A stretch of DNA of 64,000 nucleotides from positions 282,501-346,500 of the forward strand of contig NW_026973714.1 in NCBI RefSeq assembly GCF_035594125.1, written 5' to 3'. The position numbers were made by a program, and so were the translations under genes. Shown in pieces: positions 11,941 through 23,284 of the stretch; positions within the stretch are counted from its first letter, which is position 1, and every line of letters starts with the position of its first letter. The notes under the pieces were generated by a model. It saw only the letters and a program-made list of their open reading frames with translations, ran no database searches and was not told the DNA's origin. This DNA is from Scylla paramamosain. Its lineage: Eukaryota > Arthropoda > Malacostraca > Decapoda > Portunidae.

Positions 11941-12354
11941 TTGTGTGAAATTATAGATATATTATGCAATAATTATCTTTATGCATATATATAAAATGCA
12001 ATAATGTTCGTTATGCATATATACAAAATACAATAGTGTTCGTTTCCCTTTCCTGGATGTGAATACGATGCCAGCTGTGGGAAGTGGATAGAGAGGTTGG
12101 CGAGTGCCAGAGTGTGGAAGCTTAAACTTTTCAACAAAACCACTTTTACTCAAAACGTGCAGTTACTCGTTTCGCTTACAAAATACCTCGAAGACTCTCC
12201 GGAGAAACACCACGACCATTTTCAGATATGAGCAAACTTAGTTTTTTTTTATTAAAAACTATACATATATTTTTTATTAAAAACTATTTTTTTTATTTAA
12301 AAAAAATTAACTAACTAAAAATAATATATATTTGGGAGCCTCTCGTACATCATT

Positions 12355-12866
12355 AACCGGCGGCGCGCCAGCCCACGAGTCGCTCACACGGCTGCTTTGT
12401 TACAGCAATGCAGGGGAGTGCCGCCGCCAGTCTGCAGCGTCACCACTCATCTGTGCAGGACAGACGAGGTGGATTTGAACTGGAAACAAACGAATTTAAA
12501 AAGACGGATTTTTACTATTTGATAACCAAACATCAGAATTAAACGATTTAAAAAAGTTCTCAACCGAGAACAACGTTCAATTGAAACAATATTTGAATTG
12601 AGCCACTCACCCAGCCAGACACCCCCGGCGCGTCACAGGCAGAGAGGAGGGCGCTCAGGGCAGGCTAGCACCTATGATGGCAAGCTAGAGCGACCTGCCA
12701 GAGCACAGCCTTCACCTTGTTGCTGGGGTGCGTGGGTCTTCAGGCCGCCAATAGGGAGCGCCGGCTGGCTGTGGCACGCGTGGAGCGCCTTGTGAAGCAG
12801 CGGAGCGAGGCGGCGGCACGTGGCTGGGATGACCTAACAGTAAATACACTTAGCACAATCAATTAG
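12355..12866. other. GC/CpG-rich island
   Basis: Two GC-rich, CpG-containing patches (about 12355-12480 and 12600-12830) in otherwise AT-rich DNA. The island includes the candidate exon at 12744-12866. It may mark a promoter or an exon cluster; no TATA or initiator could be pinned down. Confidence 0.4.
12744..12866 (+). CDS. candidate terminal coding exon, short charged tail
   Basis: After an acceptor-like GGGTCTTCAG the frame reads NRERRLAVARVERLVKQRSE and then AAARGWDDLT, ending at a TAG (12864-12866). The Arg/Glu-rich amphipathic composition and GC-rich codon use differ from the repeat-derived frames around it. The open frame extends upstream to about 12676 and includes FTLLLGCVGLQ, so the product could be a small single-helix membrane protein followed by a helical charged tail. 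No ATG is in frame upstream. Family not recognised. Confidence 0.35.
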   Translation, partial: AANRERRLAVARVERLVKQRSEAAARGWDDLTVNTLSTIN

Positions 12867-13580
12867 TAAATAAATCAATGAGTACAGACAGTAAAGACTT
12901 CAATTAAGCGACGCAAACAAACTAGGTCGTCACTCGACACATTTGTACAAAAATATTTACGCTAACCTAAATCCAAAATGACGAAAATGCAAGACGCCTG
13001 AATACCAATCAGTTACATAAGGACCAATACAAACACCTCAATATTGAGCTTTCTATAACTCCAAATGCTCATTACAATAAACGAGCCGTTACAAGTTAAA
13101 AGATTACACCAGTAAAATATTACACCTCGTTAAAAGATTACAGGTCACCTGGTAGTGGCTCCGTGTGTCGTGGGAGTGTCATGTCACTGAAGAGCAGGGC
13201 AAGGAGGGCGAGGGAAAGTGAATGATCTGAAGGTAATTACACTGAACACAGGATAACTTTGTACTCAGTGTTGGGTGTTCATGTTCCTGCTGCTGCCACT
13301 TCAACCCCGGAGAGACCTGACATGTCCTGAATCAGCAGAGCGTTACAGTATGACGCTAGGAGATTGTCACGCACCTGTCGACTGTCAACGCGACAAATGA
13401 GGGACAGGAACAACAAACACGGAGCACCAATAAAGCTGGATTCATTATACTTTCATTTTCACCTTTCCTCGCCCTCACCCAGCTCTTGCAGATACATCAA
13501 GCCCACCGCAACACAACACAACACAACCACCATCACCATCATCCACTAGCAAACAGAATAATCACAAAACAACACTGACC
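12867..13580. other. no gene seen
   Basis: Mixed AT-rich sequence with scattered short direct repeats (AAAAGATTACA near 13100-13140). No recognisable element. Confidence 0.4.
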
Positions 13581-13584
13581 TTAC

Positions 13585-13680
13585 CTGGGCGGCGGACGGA
13601 GGTAGAGAGAGCGACGCGGCTAGAGCCAGGCGTTAGTTCACGTCTGCTGAAGCTTCGTAACTTTCTCGCTATCTCGAACG
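13585..13680 (-). other. candidate minus-strand leader exon with strong donor
   Basis: On the minus strand, GC-rich sequence ends at 13585 in CGCCGCCCAG|GTAAGG, a near-consensus donor. No long frame is open in it, so it would be a 5' UTR exon. Its partner exons on the minus strand were not found. Confidence 0.25.
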
Positions 13681-14146
13681 CTTCAATGTCTTGTTTTTTT
13701 TGTTTTTTCATATCAGAGGGACACCGGGCTGAGGCAACAAAAGGGAAGAAAAGAAAATACCTCCACTACTTTTACCAAACCCGAGCTAAAGTTATTTGGT
13801 TTTCCAAGGATGTTTTCGTGACTTTAGTGATTGAAATTATGATTAGTGAGGTGACGAGTTTTGCAAGGGTATTTTCATGGTTTATTGGCAATTTCCTTTG
13901 ATTTACTGGAAGTTATCGTGGTTTTACGAATGTTTTAGCAGGGTATAGTACAAACTGTTAGGGATTTACAAGTGTGTTTCCTTGGGTGATAGTTTTACAG
14001 CCTGTAGTGAAAGTCAACGAAGTGATAATGGCACTATCATGACTCAGTGATGGTTTGGTGAGGATCCTGCGTCATTAATGAGAACACCCATGAGAACCTG
14101 ACTAATCACCTCTGTGGCATTTGTTAACAGTCCTGGTGAAAGAACC

Positions 14147-14400
14147 AAGAGCTTAACAATACGAACAAGATACAAATGGAGAACACAAACCAGAATACAT
14201 CAACAATTACAAGCAGATTAATTTAACGAGGTAGTTTGAGGAAATATTTTATCCGCATGGCAAAGACTAACTATCTTTGCCCTTATTTTGAGATGAAGTG
14301 CTTAAGAATACAAGAATACAAACAAGATACAAATGAAGGATGCAGACCAGAATACGTCAACCATTACAAGCAGTTTAATACAACGAGATAGTTAAGGAAT
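14147..14400. repeat. ~155-bp direct duplication, diverged
   Basis: Segments starting near 14153 and 14308 share AACAAGATACAAATG, CAGAATAC.TCAAC and ATTACAAGCAG in the same order and spacing. The second copy leads directly into the CR1-like 3' end at 14400. Confidence 0.7.
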
Positions 14401-14540
14401 ATATTAATCCACACGGTGGAGACAAACGAACCAGGTTGTTAGCGCTGAGTCATTAGGTAGTTTTAAGAGATTATACGAATTTATGGACAGGGATGATAGG
14501 TGGAAATACGCAGGCATGTTTGAAATATGGACCACCGCGT
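14400..14540 (+). mobile_element. CR1-like LINE 3' end fragment
   Basis: Plus-strand frame around 14430-14530 encodes LGSFKRLYEFMDRDDRWKYA, the same ending as the element at 26953-28060 (LGSYKRR..FMDGDDRWK). Only the last ~40 codons remain. A further small piece of the related 3' UTR lies near 15430. Confidence 0.7.
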
Positions 14541-14859
14541 GTAGGCCTATTATTTTCTTGCACCAGCCCTTATTTTCTTACATTCTTACTTTAGCTCTTA
14601 ATATGAAATCAATTATTCTTCAACTTCCCTACTCCACAATTAAAAATGCGCATGACAAACAGTATAATTAGCATATTTAGGTCATAAATATTGGTGGTAG
14701 TGGTGATGGTGGTGGTGACGAAAAACAGAATGGATAGAATTAGAGCTCACCTGTCACCTGGGGGCACTGATGTGATTCCAGGGATGCTGCAGGTGTGAGA
14801 TGTAGATGTAGGTGTGGATGTGTAAGGCTTGGATGGTGTGAGAGATGAGGGATGCTGTG

Positions 14860-15235
14860 TGGAGGAGTGAAGGATGGGGAGGCAGGCTGTGTGCAGTGAG
14901 AGATGAGGAGGGAAGCTGAGTGAAAGATGAGGGAAAAGGCTGACTAAAGGAGTCAAGGATAAGGGGGCAGGCTGTGTGGAGTGAAGGATGAGGGGGGAGG
15001 CTGTGTGGATTGAGAGATGAGGAGGGAAGCTGAGTGAAAGATGAGGGAAGAGGCTGACTGAAGGATGAGGGGGCAGGCTGTGTGGAGTGAAGGATGAGGG
15101 GGCAGGCTGTGTGGATTGAGAGATGAGGAGGGAAGCTGAGTGAAAGACGAGGGAAGAGGCTGAGTGAAGGATGAGGGGGCAGGCTGTGTGGAGTGAAGGA
15201 TACTGTGTGGAGTGAAAGATGAGGGGGAATGCTGA
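14860..15235. repeat. complex minisatellite
   Basis: Units built from GAAGGATGAGGGGGCAGGCT, GTGTGGAGT and GAGAGATGAGGAGGGAAGC shuffle through about 370 bp. The minus strand is open in two frames (Pro/Ser/His-rich) as a consequence. No start or splice context supports coding. Confidence 0.75.
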
Positions 15236-15239
15236 GTGT

Positions 15240-16090
15240 GAAGACCTGGAGATGCTGTGAGTAGGTGAAGGAAGGCAAGATAAGAATGAATGCTGAATAT
15301 CTGAGAATACCTGAAGTGTGTGTGTGTGAGTTTGAGTGTTATTTATAAGTGGAGGAAGACACAAAAAAAGAAAAACAGTCAACACATGGAGAAACTGAGT
15401 GTGGAGTAACATAAGGATGTACAAAAGGGAAGCTGCAAGGAGCCATCAAGCCTACACATGGTAGTCACTGGGAAGGAAGGCATGGCAAGGACAAGCATCA
15501 CAGAAAGAAACCACATCCACCGTCACAAAAACTGGAACTGACTTGTAAACTGTCCAACACAAAGAAAAAAAAAGACAAACAAAATAACAATAAAAAATAA
15601 ATAAATAAATAAAGTGACATCTTGACCCCAAAAGCTGATAAATACACTAGAAGGAGAGAGAGTTTACAGTCAGTTTGCATACATTTATTAAGACAACACA
15701 AGGAATGATGGTCCAGCTTCATCAAACCTTCCTGCTGTGTTAACACCAATCTGTACACATACTTGTGGTGAAAATACACATCCTTATCTCCTGTAACATA
15801 CATATCATTCTTAACACATTGTACCCACTACTACACATCCTACCTAATGCATCCTTCACACACTAGCTTCCTTCCAAATCACCCTTAACCATCCTGACAC
15901 AGTGTACAGGATATCCTCAGCCTCTCCTACACATCCTTCACACACTAATCTGCCGTCCTACATATCCTTTGCCTCTCCCACACACTCCTGTATTTCAAAT
16001 TTCCTTTCTTGCAAAATCTACTGACAAAACTAACATATTTATACTTTTTGGAATGGTTGTGAGTTTTTTTTATCATTAGTTTGTGCAATG
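15240..16090. other. no gene seen
   Basis: AT-rich intergenic or intronic DNA with ACACATCCT-type short repeats (15830-15970) and a small LINE 3' fragment near 15430. Confidence 0.4.
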
Positions 16091-16096
16091 GGGCCT

Positions 16097-16097
<1 letters not shown>

Positions 16098-16160
<63 letters not shown>
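16098..16160. repeat. (TC)n microsatellite
   Basis: About 31 perfect units. Confidence 0.95.
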
Positions 16161-16164
<4 letters not shown>

Positions 16165-16432
16165 ACAACAGGAATGAGATGCAATCATACAAAAAACATT
16201 GGAATAATACCCTTAAAAATAACAAGAATCACATCTTAGTACTAATCTTCCAGTAGTGAACAAGATAGTAGCAGTAGTAAAAATAAAAGATGCTTGAATG
16301 AAGTACAAATCCCTCACACACACACACATACACACACACACACATCTATCTATCCATCTCTACACCAACCGAGCTCTCCCACATATGGAGCAGCCCAGAC
16401 AAAGTACCACATACAAACCTAACCCACACACT

Positions 16433-16607
16433 TCACACTCTCCTCCCCCACGCCACACCCCTGCCCCTGCCTCGGCCCTTGGCTGCCTGCCCTGGGCCTT
16501 CCCCTGGGCTGTGCTGGATGCTGGAGTGGGTGCTGGGGGTGGGTGAAGGCTTGGGTGCAGGTGTGGGTGTGTCCTCAGGTGCAGGTGTGGGCTCATTCTG
16601 GGAGGAG
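16433..16607 (-). CDS. candidate last exon: Pro-rich then RGRGR C-terminus
   Basis: On the minus strand a strong acceptor (TTTTGTTCCAG) precedes a frame reading SSQNEPTPAPEDTPTPAPK, a Pro/Ser/Thr stretch, then AAKGRGRGRGVAWGRRV and TGA at 16435-16433. RG-rich C-termini are common in RNA-binding proteins, so a nuclear RNA-binding product is plausible, but no folded domain is visible. It lies 1.1 kb downstream (minus strand) of the exon candidate at 17678-18222, which also contains RGRGR; the two could be alternative last exons of one gene. Family unknown. Confidence 0.4.
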
Positions 16608-16659
16608 CTGGAACAAAACACACAGGTGCATTAGACACACACAGGTGACAAGTGACAGG

Positions 16660-16695
16660 TGTGTGTGTGTGTGTGTGTGCGTGCGTGCGCGTGCG

Positions 16696-16738
<43 letters not shown>
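16660..16738. repeat. (GT)n(GC)n(AC)n alternating tract
   Basis: GT repeats pass through GTGC to a pure GC block and then to AC repeats. The whole is about 78 bp of alternating purine-pyrimidine and is close to self-complementary around the GC centre. Confidence 0.95.
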
Positions 16739-17148
<410 letters not shown>

Positions 17149-17559
17149 TGTAATATAAAAAAAACACCACTATAATTTTTCACATTTATAATGATCTATA
17201 GAATGAAAAAAAAAAAAAAAACTTTATATTTTCTAGTTTACGACATAAAATTTAAAGAAACAATAATTTCTCCATTTTCTAGGTTACACTGATACATCAA
17301 CTCAAAACACATTATTTTTTTTCTCTACTTTACACAAATTAATCTAAACTAAACAACAATCCCTTTCTTTTACAGCTTTGTACTGCTTTACATTCCAGTT
17401 CATTATAAATCTCTCTCTCTCTCTCTCTTCTAGCCTTTTTTCCATTCATATATAAACTCAAACCAAACTTATTTCTTCTGAACTAAAAAAAATTGCTATA
17501 TATCCCACCATTATATTCATCTCTTATATTCTTTCTAATTAACAAAGATACATCCCCCC

Positions 17560-17586
17560 AGCACACACACACACACACACACACAC
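17560..17586. repeat. (AC)n microsatellite
   Basis: About 12 AC units, flanked by AT-rich DNA without a gene (17150-17680). Confidence 0.9.
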
Positions 17587-17677
17587 TAACCCCACTGTTC
17601 TATATATTCCAAAACACCACATTTCTTTTTTTTTTTTTCCATTTCACTTATTCATCTTTTATCATTTTATCTACAGA

Positions 17678-18222
17678 TTAGCAACTCAATTTCACTTCCT
17701 CATTATCCTTCCCAGACAAAACATCCTTCACCACATCCAACTGGCATCCTATGACCCTCCTGCCTGGCTCCTGTCTTGTCCTCAATTTCATTTCCTCATT
17801 ATCCTTCCCAGACAAAACATCCTTCACCACATCTATCTGGCATCCTATGACCATCCTACCTGGCTCCTGTCTTGTCCTCAGGTGTTGCAGAAGTTAAATA
17901 ATTGATATTCAAAATATCATCAGACTGATGATACAGTCTTATCCTCGGTTTCACACCACCAGCACCAGCACCACCACCACCACCACCACTTGTCTTAACC
18001 TCCTTAGCTCCTATTTTCTTCTTAGCCGGCAACGTTTTCTTCATCTTGTACCCCAGTCCTGTTGCTCTACCCCGCCCCCGCCCCAGCCGCCCTGGTAAAA
18101 AGCCCCCCACCACACCCCAGGAGTGTGCAGGGCCAATGTTAGGGTCGCGCCAGGGCAGTTAGCATGGGGGCATCCGGGGGGGTGGGTAGGATGCCGCAGC
18201 CAGACCCATAGTACTGGTCGTC
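17678..18222 (-). CDS. candidate Gly/Arg/Lys-rich exon, partly frameshifted
   Basis: On the minus strand an acceptor (TTACCAACAG) at 18223-18225 opens a frame with DDQYYGSGCGILPTPPDAP. After a frame change the sequence continues GRLGRGRGRATGLGYKMKK, a basic segment TLPAKKKIGAKEVK, a Gly run and PRIRLYHQSDDILNINYL. The last part, after a second frame change, is a twice-repeated 32-residue block ending KLSC and TAA (17680-17678). The mixture of Gly-Tyr, RG and Lys motifs suggests an RNA-binding protein. It would need two indels or unseen short introns to be one exon. Family not recognised; composition alone could mislead. Confidence 0.35.
17686..17877. repeat. 96-bp tandem duplication
   Basis: 17686-17781 and 17782-17877 are about 93% identical by eye. 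The unit is exactly 32 codons and keeps the minus-strand frame open in both copies (core VVKDVLSGKDNEE). Confidence 0.9.
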
Positions 18223-18253
18223 CTGTTGGTAAAGTGTTGGAGTTAGTGTTGTT

Positions 18254-18330
18254 ACTACTACTACTACTGCTGCTACTATTACTACTACTACTACTACTAC
18301 TGTTGCTGTTGTTGTTGTTGTTGATGCTAT
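18254..18330. repeat. (TAC)n/(TGT)n trinucleotide repeats
   Basis: TAC/TGC units pass into TGT units. Scattered CTACTA continues to 18660 with no gene. Confidence 0.9.
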
Positions 18331-18669
18331 ATTAGTTTGGTGCTTTTTGTTTTATATAGTGAATTGTTATGGTTCTACTTCTGTTATTATGACCACGGTG
18401 TTCCTAATACTACTACTGCTGCTGCTACTGGTCCTGCCAATAAGTTTTATATATGGATTTAATCTTTCTTTTATACAGTTAAATAACATCCTGCTATCAC
18501 TACTATTACCATTACTACTTTGACCAAGCTACTTCTACTACTGGTATTACTTCTACTATTGCTACTACTTCTAATAATACAACTAGATATTTTACTGCTA
18601 TCTCTACTATGATCAAACTATCACTACTACTACTTCTACTAGTACTGCTGTTACTCATCCAGTCCATCC

Positions 18670-19300
18670 TCCTCTTCTGTCTGCCTTCCCAGTCCCTGTC
18701 TTGACCACTGTGCCTCTTCTTTCTGTGAGGAGACAGAGTTACAACCCACACACCCAAGGAACCTGACCCAGCCTATGCAAGACGACCTCTGTTAGCTGAG
18801 AGGAGAGGGAAAGAAGGAAACAGATGCACAAGAGGAAAGAAAACCAGAAACATTTAGGCTGATGCAAAGATATGGTTTGAAAAGTAATAATGAACAGGAT
18901 ATATCGTGATGCAATGCCATTTTCATTCTGACTCGTTGTTTGTTGAGAAAAACCAAGAAAACATTCAATTCTTCCTTAAAGTTGTGAAAATGAAAAAAAG
19001 AATAAATAAATAAATAAATAAAACTAAATAAAAAAATAAAGAAATAGACAGAATATCAATGAATAAAAAAATATACCTTGATACTTAAATAAGATCATCA
19101 AACAGACCCACAATTACCATAACATCACCTACAAAGACCAAGCTTAACCCCCAACCTTTATGCAACACACTCTAAGGCACCAACACCCAACACACCACCA
19201 CCTCCACACCCACACTGGTCAACACCCTAACACTGACTGCCCCCCACACACACACACTTACATAACACACTCTAGGCCACCCCCCACTCCCCCTCCAGAC
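18670..19300. other. no gene seen
   Basis: AT-rich with AATA runs and C/A-rich patches (19140-19280). Ends at the minus-strand donor of the next feature. Confidence 0.4.
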
Positions 19301-19304
19301 TTAC

Positions 19305-19392
19305 ATTAGTCACCACAGCATTGAGAATATTAAGTGCCACTTCGGACTCCAGGTTATCCATACGCCATGATGCCCGGAGCAGTGGCCGTCCC
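19305..19392 (-). CDS. candidate internal exon (LESEVALNILNAVVTN)
   Basis: Minus-strand acceptor CTGCAG at 19398-19393 and a consensus donor AAT|GTAAGT at 19304 bound 88 nt with one open frame of 29 codons: LLRASWRMDNLESEVALNIL and then NAVVTN. The helical, hydrophobic-patterned composition and the perfect donor support a real exon. It lies upstream (minus strand) of the Gly/Arg-rich exons and may belong to the same gene. Family not recognised. Confidence 0.4.
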
Positions 19393-19549
19393 CTGCAGCA
19401 TAAGGCCGGCCACCCTGCCACTCCCCGGCACCATCTCCCCCTCCCATGGTTTCGCCATCAGCCCCCTCCCCTGTGACCACCCCCCAACTGCTGCTCCTGT
19501 CACATGAGTACTCCTGTGATGACCTGAAAAGGAGGAGGTTTTTAATGAC

Positions 19550-19551
<2 letters not shown>

Positions 19552-19610
<59 letters not shown>
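19552..19610. repeat. (AAT)n microsatellite
   Basis: About 19 units. Confidence 0.95.
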
Positions 19611-19615
<5 letters not shown>

Positions 19616-19809
19616 AGGTTTGGGAAGTTTTGAATCATTGAACATAAAGAAATTGTCTCCTGTTGTCTTTTATGAATTTTCTTTACTTTTTTGTCTTATT
19701 TTGTTGATTTTAAGCCTTTTTTTTTTTCTTGCTGGTTATTTGATTATTTTTTGGATAATGATGAAACAGCACTAGTGTTTTTGATGTTTGCGTTAGGTTA
19801 AGATTAATT

Positions 19810-19930
19810 CTGTTCATTAGTCTCAGTGGCGGTCCCTTCATTCTGTAGGTAACAACTTGATAAGGCATCACACTCTGCCCAGAAACAAGCAGTCAGTGTC
19901 TGGAAATTACTAGGCAAGGATTACCACCTT
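19810..19930. repeat. dispersed repeat copy A
   Basis: Shares GTTCATTA.TCTC, CCCTTCATT.TGTAG, CTGCCCAGAAA and AGTGTCTGGAAAT in order with 45460-45560. Unclassified interspersed element. Confidence 0.65.
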
Positions 19931-20045
19931 ATTCCCAAAACTCTCATTACTTTTCACCATATTTATTGAGTTTTTAAGCAATTATTCTACTTTCCTTTGC
20001 TGGTTATTTGATTTTTTTACATGACCACCTTAGCTGTACCTACCG

Positions 20046-20090
20046 CCGCCGTAGGAGTCACCATACTGCCGGCCGTACCCCTCACTGACC
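20046..20090 (-). CDS. candidate Gly/Tyr-rich mini-exon
   Basis: Minus strand: after GCCGCAG the frame reads SEGYGRQYGDSYGGGR and meets a donor-like GGTAG|GTAC. Gly-Tyr-rich segments are typical of hnRNP-like tails. Very short, so chance is a serious alternative. Confidence 0.25.
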
Positions 20091-20159
20091 CTGCGGCGTG
20101 ACTCTCAGCCTAAGCACCCATCAGACTCATCCTGCCTCACTCACTCCTGCAAAGAAAAT

Positions 20160-21075
20160 AAAGATAAAAAATAACAATAATCATCTTCCTGCCTTTTCTT
20201 TCCTTGCATCTAAAATTACTAAACCACTTGGGGAAGATGACTGTTAGCAAGGCGCTAAATAATGCGTCACGGCAGCAGGGAGGTGGGTGTGGTGGCGTGT
20301 GGGTGTGGTGGCGTGTGGGTGGTGTTGGTCTGAGCGTTGTGGGGTGGTGCTGGGAGTCCTTGCTGAATGGTGTTATGTATTCTTATTCACACTTATGTTT
20401 CTTTCCTTTTCGTTGTGACAGCTATATCAAGCTTAGGGTGTTCTGTGGGGACTTCCGAGGCTTAAGGTAACTGTGTCCTGTCCTCTGATGGTGAAATATA
20501 CGTCTGTGCTGTACAATAGTTCTTGAAATGCCCTTGCCTGTCACTCCACTACTACGCCGCGCCCTTCAAGTCACCTCTAACAATACAATAAATAAAATAC
20601 AATTAAACATTCCGGAACTGACGAAGGTACTGAAGGAACCTCTACAATTGGACTTTTCTCATATCCAAGGCATGTTTCTTATATAATTCTCCACTAGCCT
20701 ATAAGGTATAATTCATCTCTCACTTCACACATACTCAGGGACAGTAATTACCTTCTATTTGAGCTGTAATCGTGGAATTCTCCCGGCCCCAGCAAGCAAT
20801 GCAAACATCAACAATGGCTGCCAGTTCATATAACCGTCCTGCAAAGGGTACTGTTTTCGTCTATATATTAAATCTCCCTTTTAAACTTAGAAATTTTCTT
20901 TTTTAGCCATTAAAAATTATGAATGCTATTAATAAGTAAAGAAATATTAGGTTTATAGCTATTTCATGACTTTGCTTTGAGCCTAAATCATCTCTTTCTC
21001 TTACATATTCATCTAAGTGATACAAAATTCCAGTCCTTTTAGTAATGACTCCATTTACTAGGCATAGATATTTTT
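20160..21075. other. no gene confirmed
   Basis: Mixed sequence with a GTGGTGGCGTGTGGGT duplication near 20285-20325. A possible plus-strand mini-exon (20421-20466, YIKLRVFCGDFRGL, acceptor TTGTGACAG, donor G|GTAACT) is too short to support. Confidence 0.4.
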
Positions 21076-21327
21076 TACAGCAGCGGAAAGAGGGTGGCCA
21101 ACTCGGACTATATATTAATAACAGAGCTGTGTAAGATGATGGAACGGGTAATATTGAACAGGCTTATATAATAAGGTGGGCCATATACTCTCTGGCAATG
21201 TACATGGCTTCCTAAAAAGTCATTCCACAAGTCATTGTTTTGTTGGGTGATTTATAAATAAGGATGCTACCTGCAGAGCTTTCGTTGATCTTAAGGGTGC
21301 CTTCGACAGGGCCAACAAAGATGTTAT

Positions 21328-21697
21328 TGTTGCGCCCATCCCTCACTCCGGACGGGCGTGTTATCCACACGGGTATAGGTAGAGCAGCGGAGTCACACTC
21401 TGAACGCCGGGACAAGGCGCGCGTGCACACACACACACACACACACACGAGGCCAGGCCACAAGGGAAAAACACGGGCACTATTTCCTAAGTTTATTGAC
21501 AAATCCTCCGTAAGTACACTGCTTTACAAGTTCACAGGGGCACCACAAGTCTCCCAGGGCACGTCAGGCACTCAACAGGCAGGCACACGCTGGCTTCCTC
21601 TCCGGCCACGCGTCTACGCTCTCTATCTGTTCCCGCCTCTCCCAGTGCTACCACCTCCCACAGTGCTGCCACCCGCACCAATACCCCTGGTGTAACA
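21328..21697. mobile_element. 370-bp solo-LTR-like insertion inside the LINE
   Basis: The segment begins TGTTGCGCC and ends GGTGTAACA (TG...CA ends with short imperfect inverted repeats) and is flanked by TTAT on both sides (21324-21327 and 21698-21701). Reading past it with one TTAT removed continues the RT frame from KDVI into MNSFS. A 4-bp target duplication and TG/CA ends fit a solo LTR. It contains an (AC)n run at 21424-21448. Family undetermined. Confidence 0.7.
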
Positions 21698-21854
21698 TTA
21701 TTATGAATTCATTTTCAAAGGTGTCAAAGGTAGATATTTAGGATGGATCAGGGACTATTTGTACAACAGAACAGCACAGGTTTGATTTCAAGGTGCAGTC
21801 TCCTCTGAGGAAGTCTTTGAGCTTGGAACACCACAGGGTGGAGTCCTTAGTCCA

Positions 21855-22361
21855 ATGCTTTTCAATGCTTTAATGGACAAAATTGCGCGTTGTTCCTTCC
21901 CACAGGGCACCCAGGTCCTCATCTATGCTGACGACATGCTCCTCCAATGCCCCACACCCAGGACTCTCCAGTCAGCTCTGTCACAACTAGCAGCATTGTG
22001 TGTTCAAATGGGACTTGTAACTAATGAATGTACGAGTAAAACCAAATTTCAAGCCAAAGGGAAGGTCTCTCGACCGCCCACTGTAAATAATGTTCCCATC
22101 CCTAGAGTTCATACACACAAGTACCTGGGTGTACAGCTGAGTTTCAGGAAGTCACTCCACGCTGTACACTATGTTCGAGACCTCTGTCTGCCACGGCTAG
22201 TGCCACTTCGGCTGTTAGCAAACAGGGGCCTGGGGACTGGCATTCCAGTTCTAAGGATGTTCTATATATCTGTCGTACGGTCCATCATTGACTACGCAGC
22301 TCCTATTTTAATACAGTTTAGTGCCACCCAGCTCTGTCTCCCTGGAGCTTGTTCAGAATGA
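21855..22361 (+). pseudogene. LINE RT palm and thumb segment
   Basis: Frame includes VLIYADDMLLQCP with both catalytic Asp, TKFQAKGK and YLGVQLSFRKSL (the lysine and LGV motifs after the YADD box). It shifts frame after 22355 and continues in another frame to about 22460. Confidence 0.8.
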
Positions 22362-22621
22362 AGCCATGAGAATAATTTTGGGATGCCCCAGGACTGCAAG
22401 GACTGAGGTCCTCAGAGCTGAACTGCACCTGCCGAGTATTATGTGTAGGATATAGGAAATTACTTGTCGTAATGTTGGTCGGATGCTATGCACGGGCTCC
22501 GACTCTCTGAAGGGATCACTGAGCCCCCTGTATCGTGATCCTCGGACTCCTACAACTCCATACCTCAGGAAGATCTTGGGAGTTCTTACAAGTGTAGGTA
22601 TAGCCGAGGCCTGTATTAACG

Positions 22622-23284
22622 TTGTTATGTCACCGCTCCAACCCTCACCGTGTCAGTGTTGATATTCACTCACTGCATCAGCCCAAGAGGGACTGGCCCC
22701 CTCATGTGCTGCAAGACATGTTCATAACTAAATTGTCCAAGTACCCCCACGTTCAGGCTATTCATGTTTATTGTGATGGTTCAGTCAATGGCAGCAGGTC
22801 CGGATGTGGGCTGTTCATCCGCGACTACATTTCTGCCAATCACCACACTGACACTGAGGTTTCCAGGCGGCTCCCTGCACACATGTCCTCCACTAGGGCA
22901 GAACTGTATGCTGTTCTGGAGGCGCTCCATATTGTGGCGCCTCTCCGTAAGGATATATTCTTCTTTGTTGACAGTCAGGCTGCACTGTATGCTCTCCAGT
23001 CTACCTCCCCCATGGACTGTGATCTAGTTAATAAATGTCTTGATCTCATCCACACCCTAGAAGGTGCTGGTGCCACGGTTCACTTCACCTGGATACCCTC
23101 TCATGTGGGTATCCCGCTTAATGATAAGGCAGACCGCCTTGCTCAATGTGCTTTTCAGGACGACACAGTGGACCCTGGCGCTGAGTACACTCTGGGCTAT
23201 ATTAAGAGTAGCATTAAGGACTTTGTACATAGTAGCATTAGTGATCAGTTGTACATAGTAGCATTAGTGATCAGTTGTACATAG
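22622..23284 (+). pseudogene. LINE RNase H domain, C-terminus replaced by tandem repeat
   Basis: Catalytic residues are visible in order: Asp in HVYCDGSVNGS, Glu in STRAELYAVLEAL, Asp in FFVDSQAALYAL and the late Asp in IPLNDKADRLA, with the WIPSHVG motif between. The domain looks complete. The frame then runs into the 26-bp repeat at 23225 and stops at 23284. RNase H would remove the RNA from the cDNA hybrid during retrotransposition. The rest of the protein resumes at 23400-23640 in another frame with a C-x2-C...H-x4-C-type knuckle (CVLCAAPRGHTLRHYVTEC). Confidence 0.85.

Noticed and set aside
20421..20466. Mini-exon YIKLRVFCGDFRGL with acceptor and donor as the missing 5' VIT exon
   Set aside because: It does not resemble the N-terminal VIT strands, and 46 nt is too short to separate from chance.
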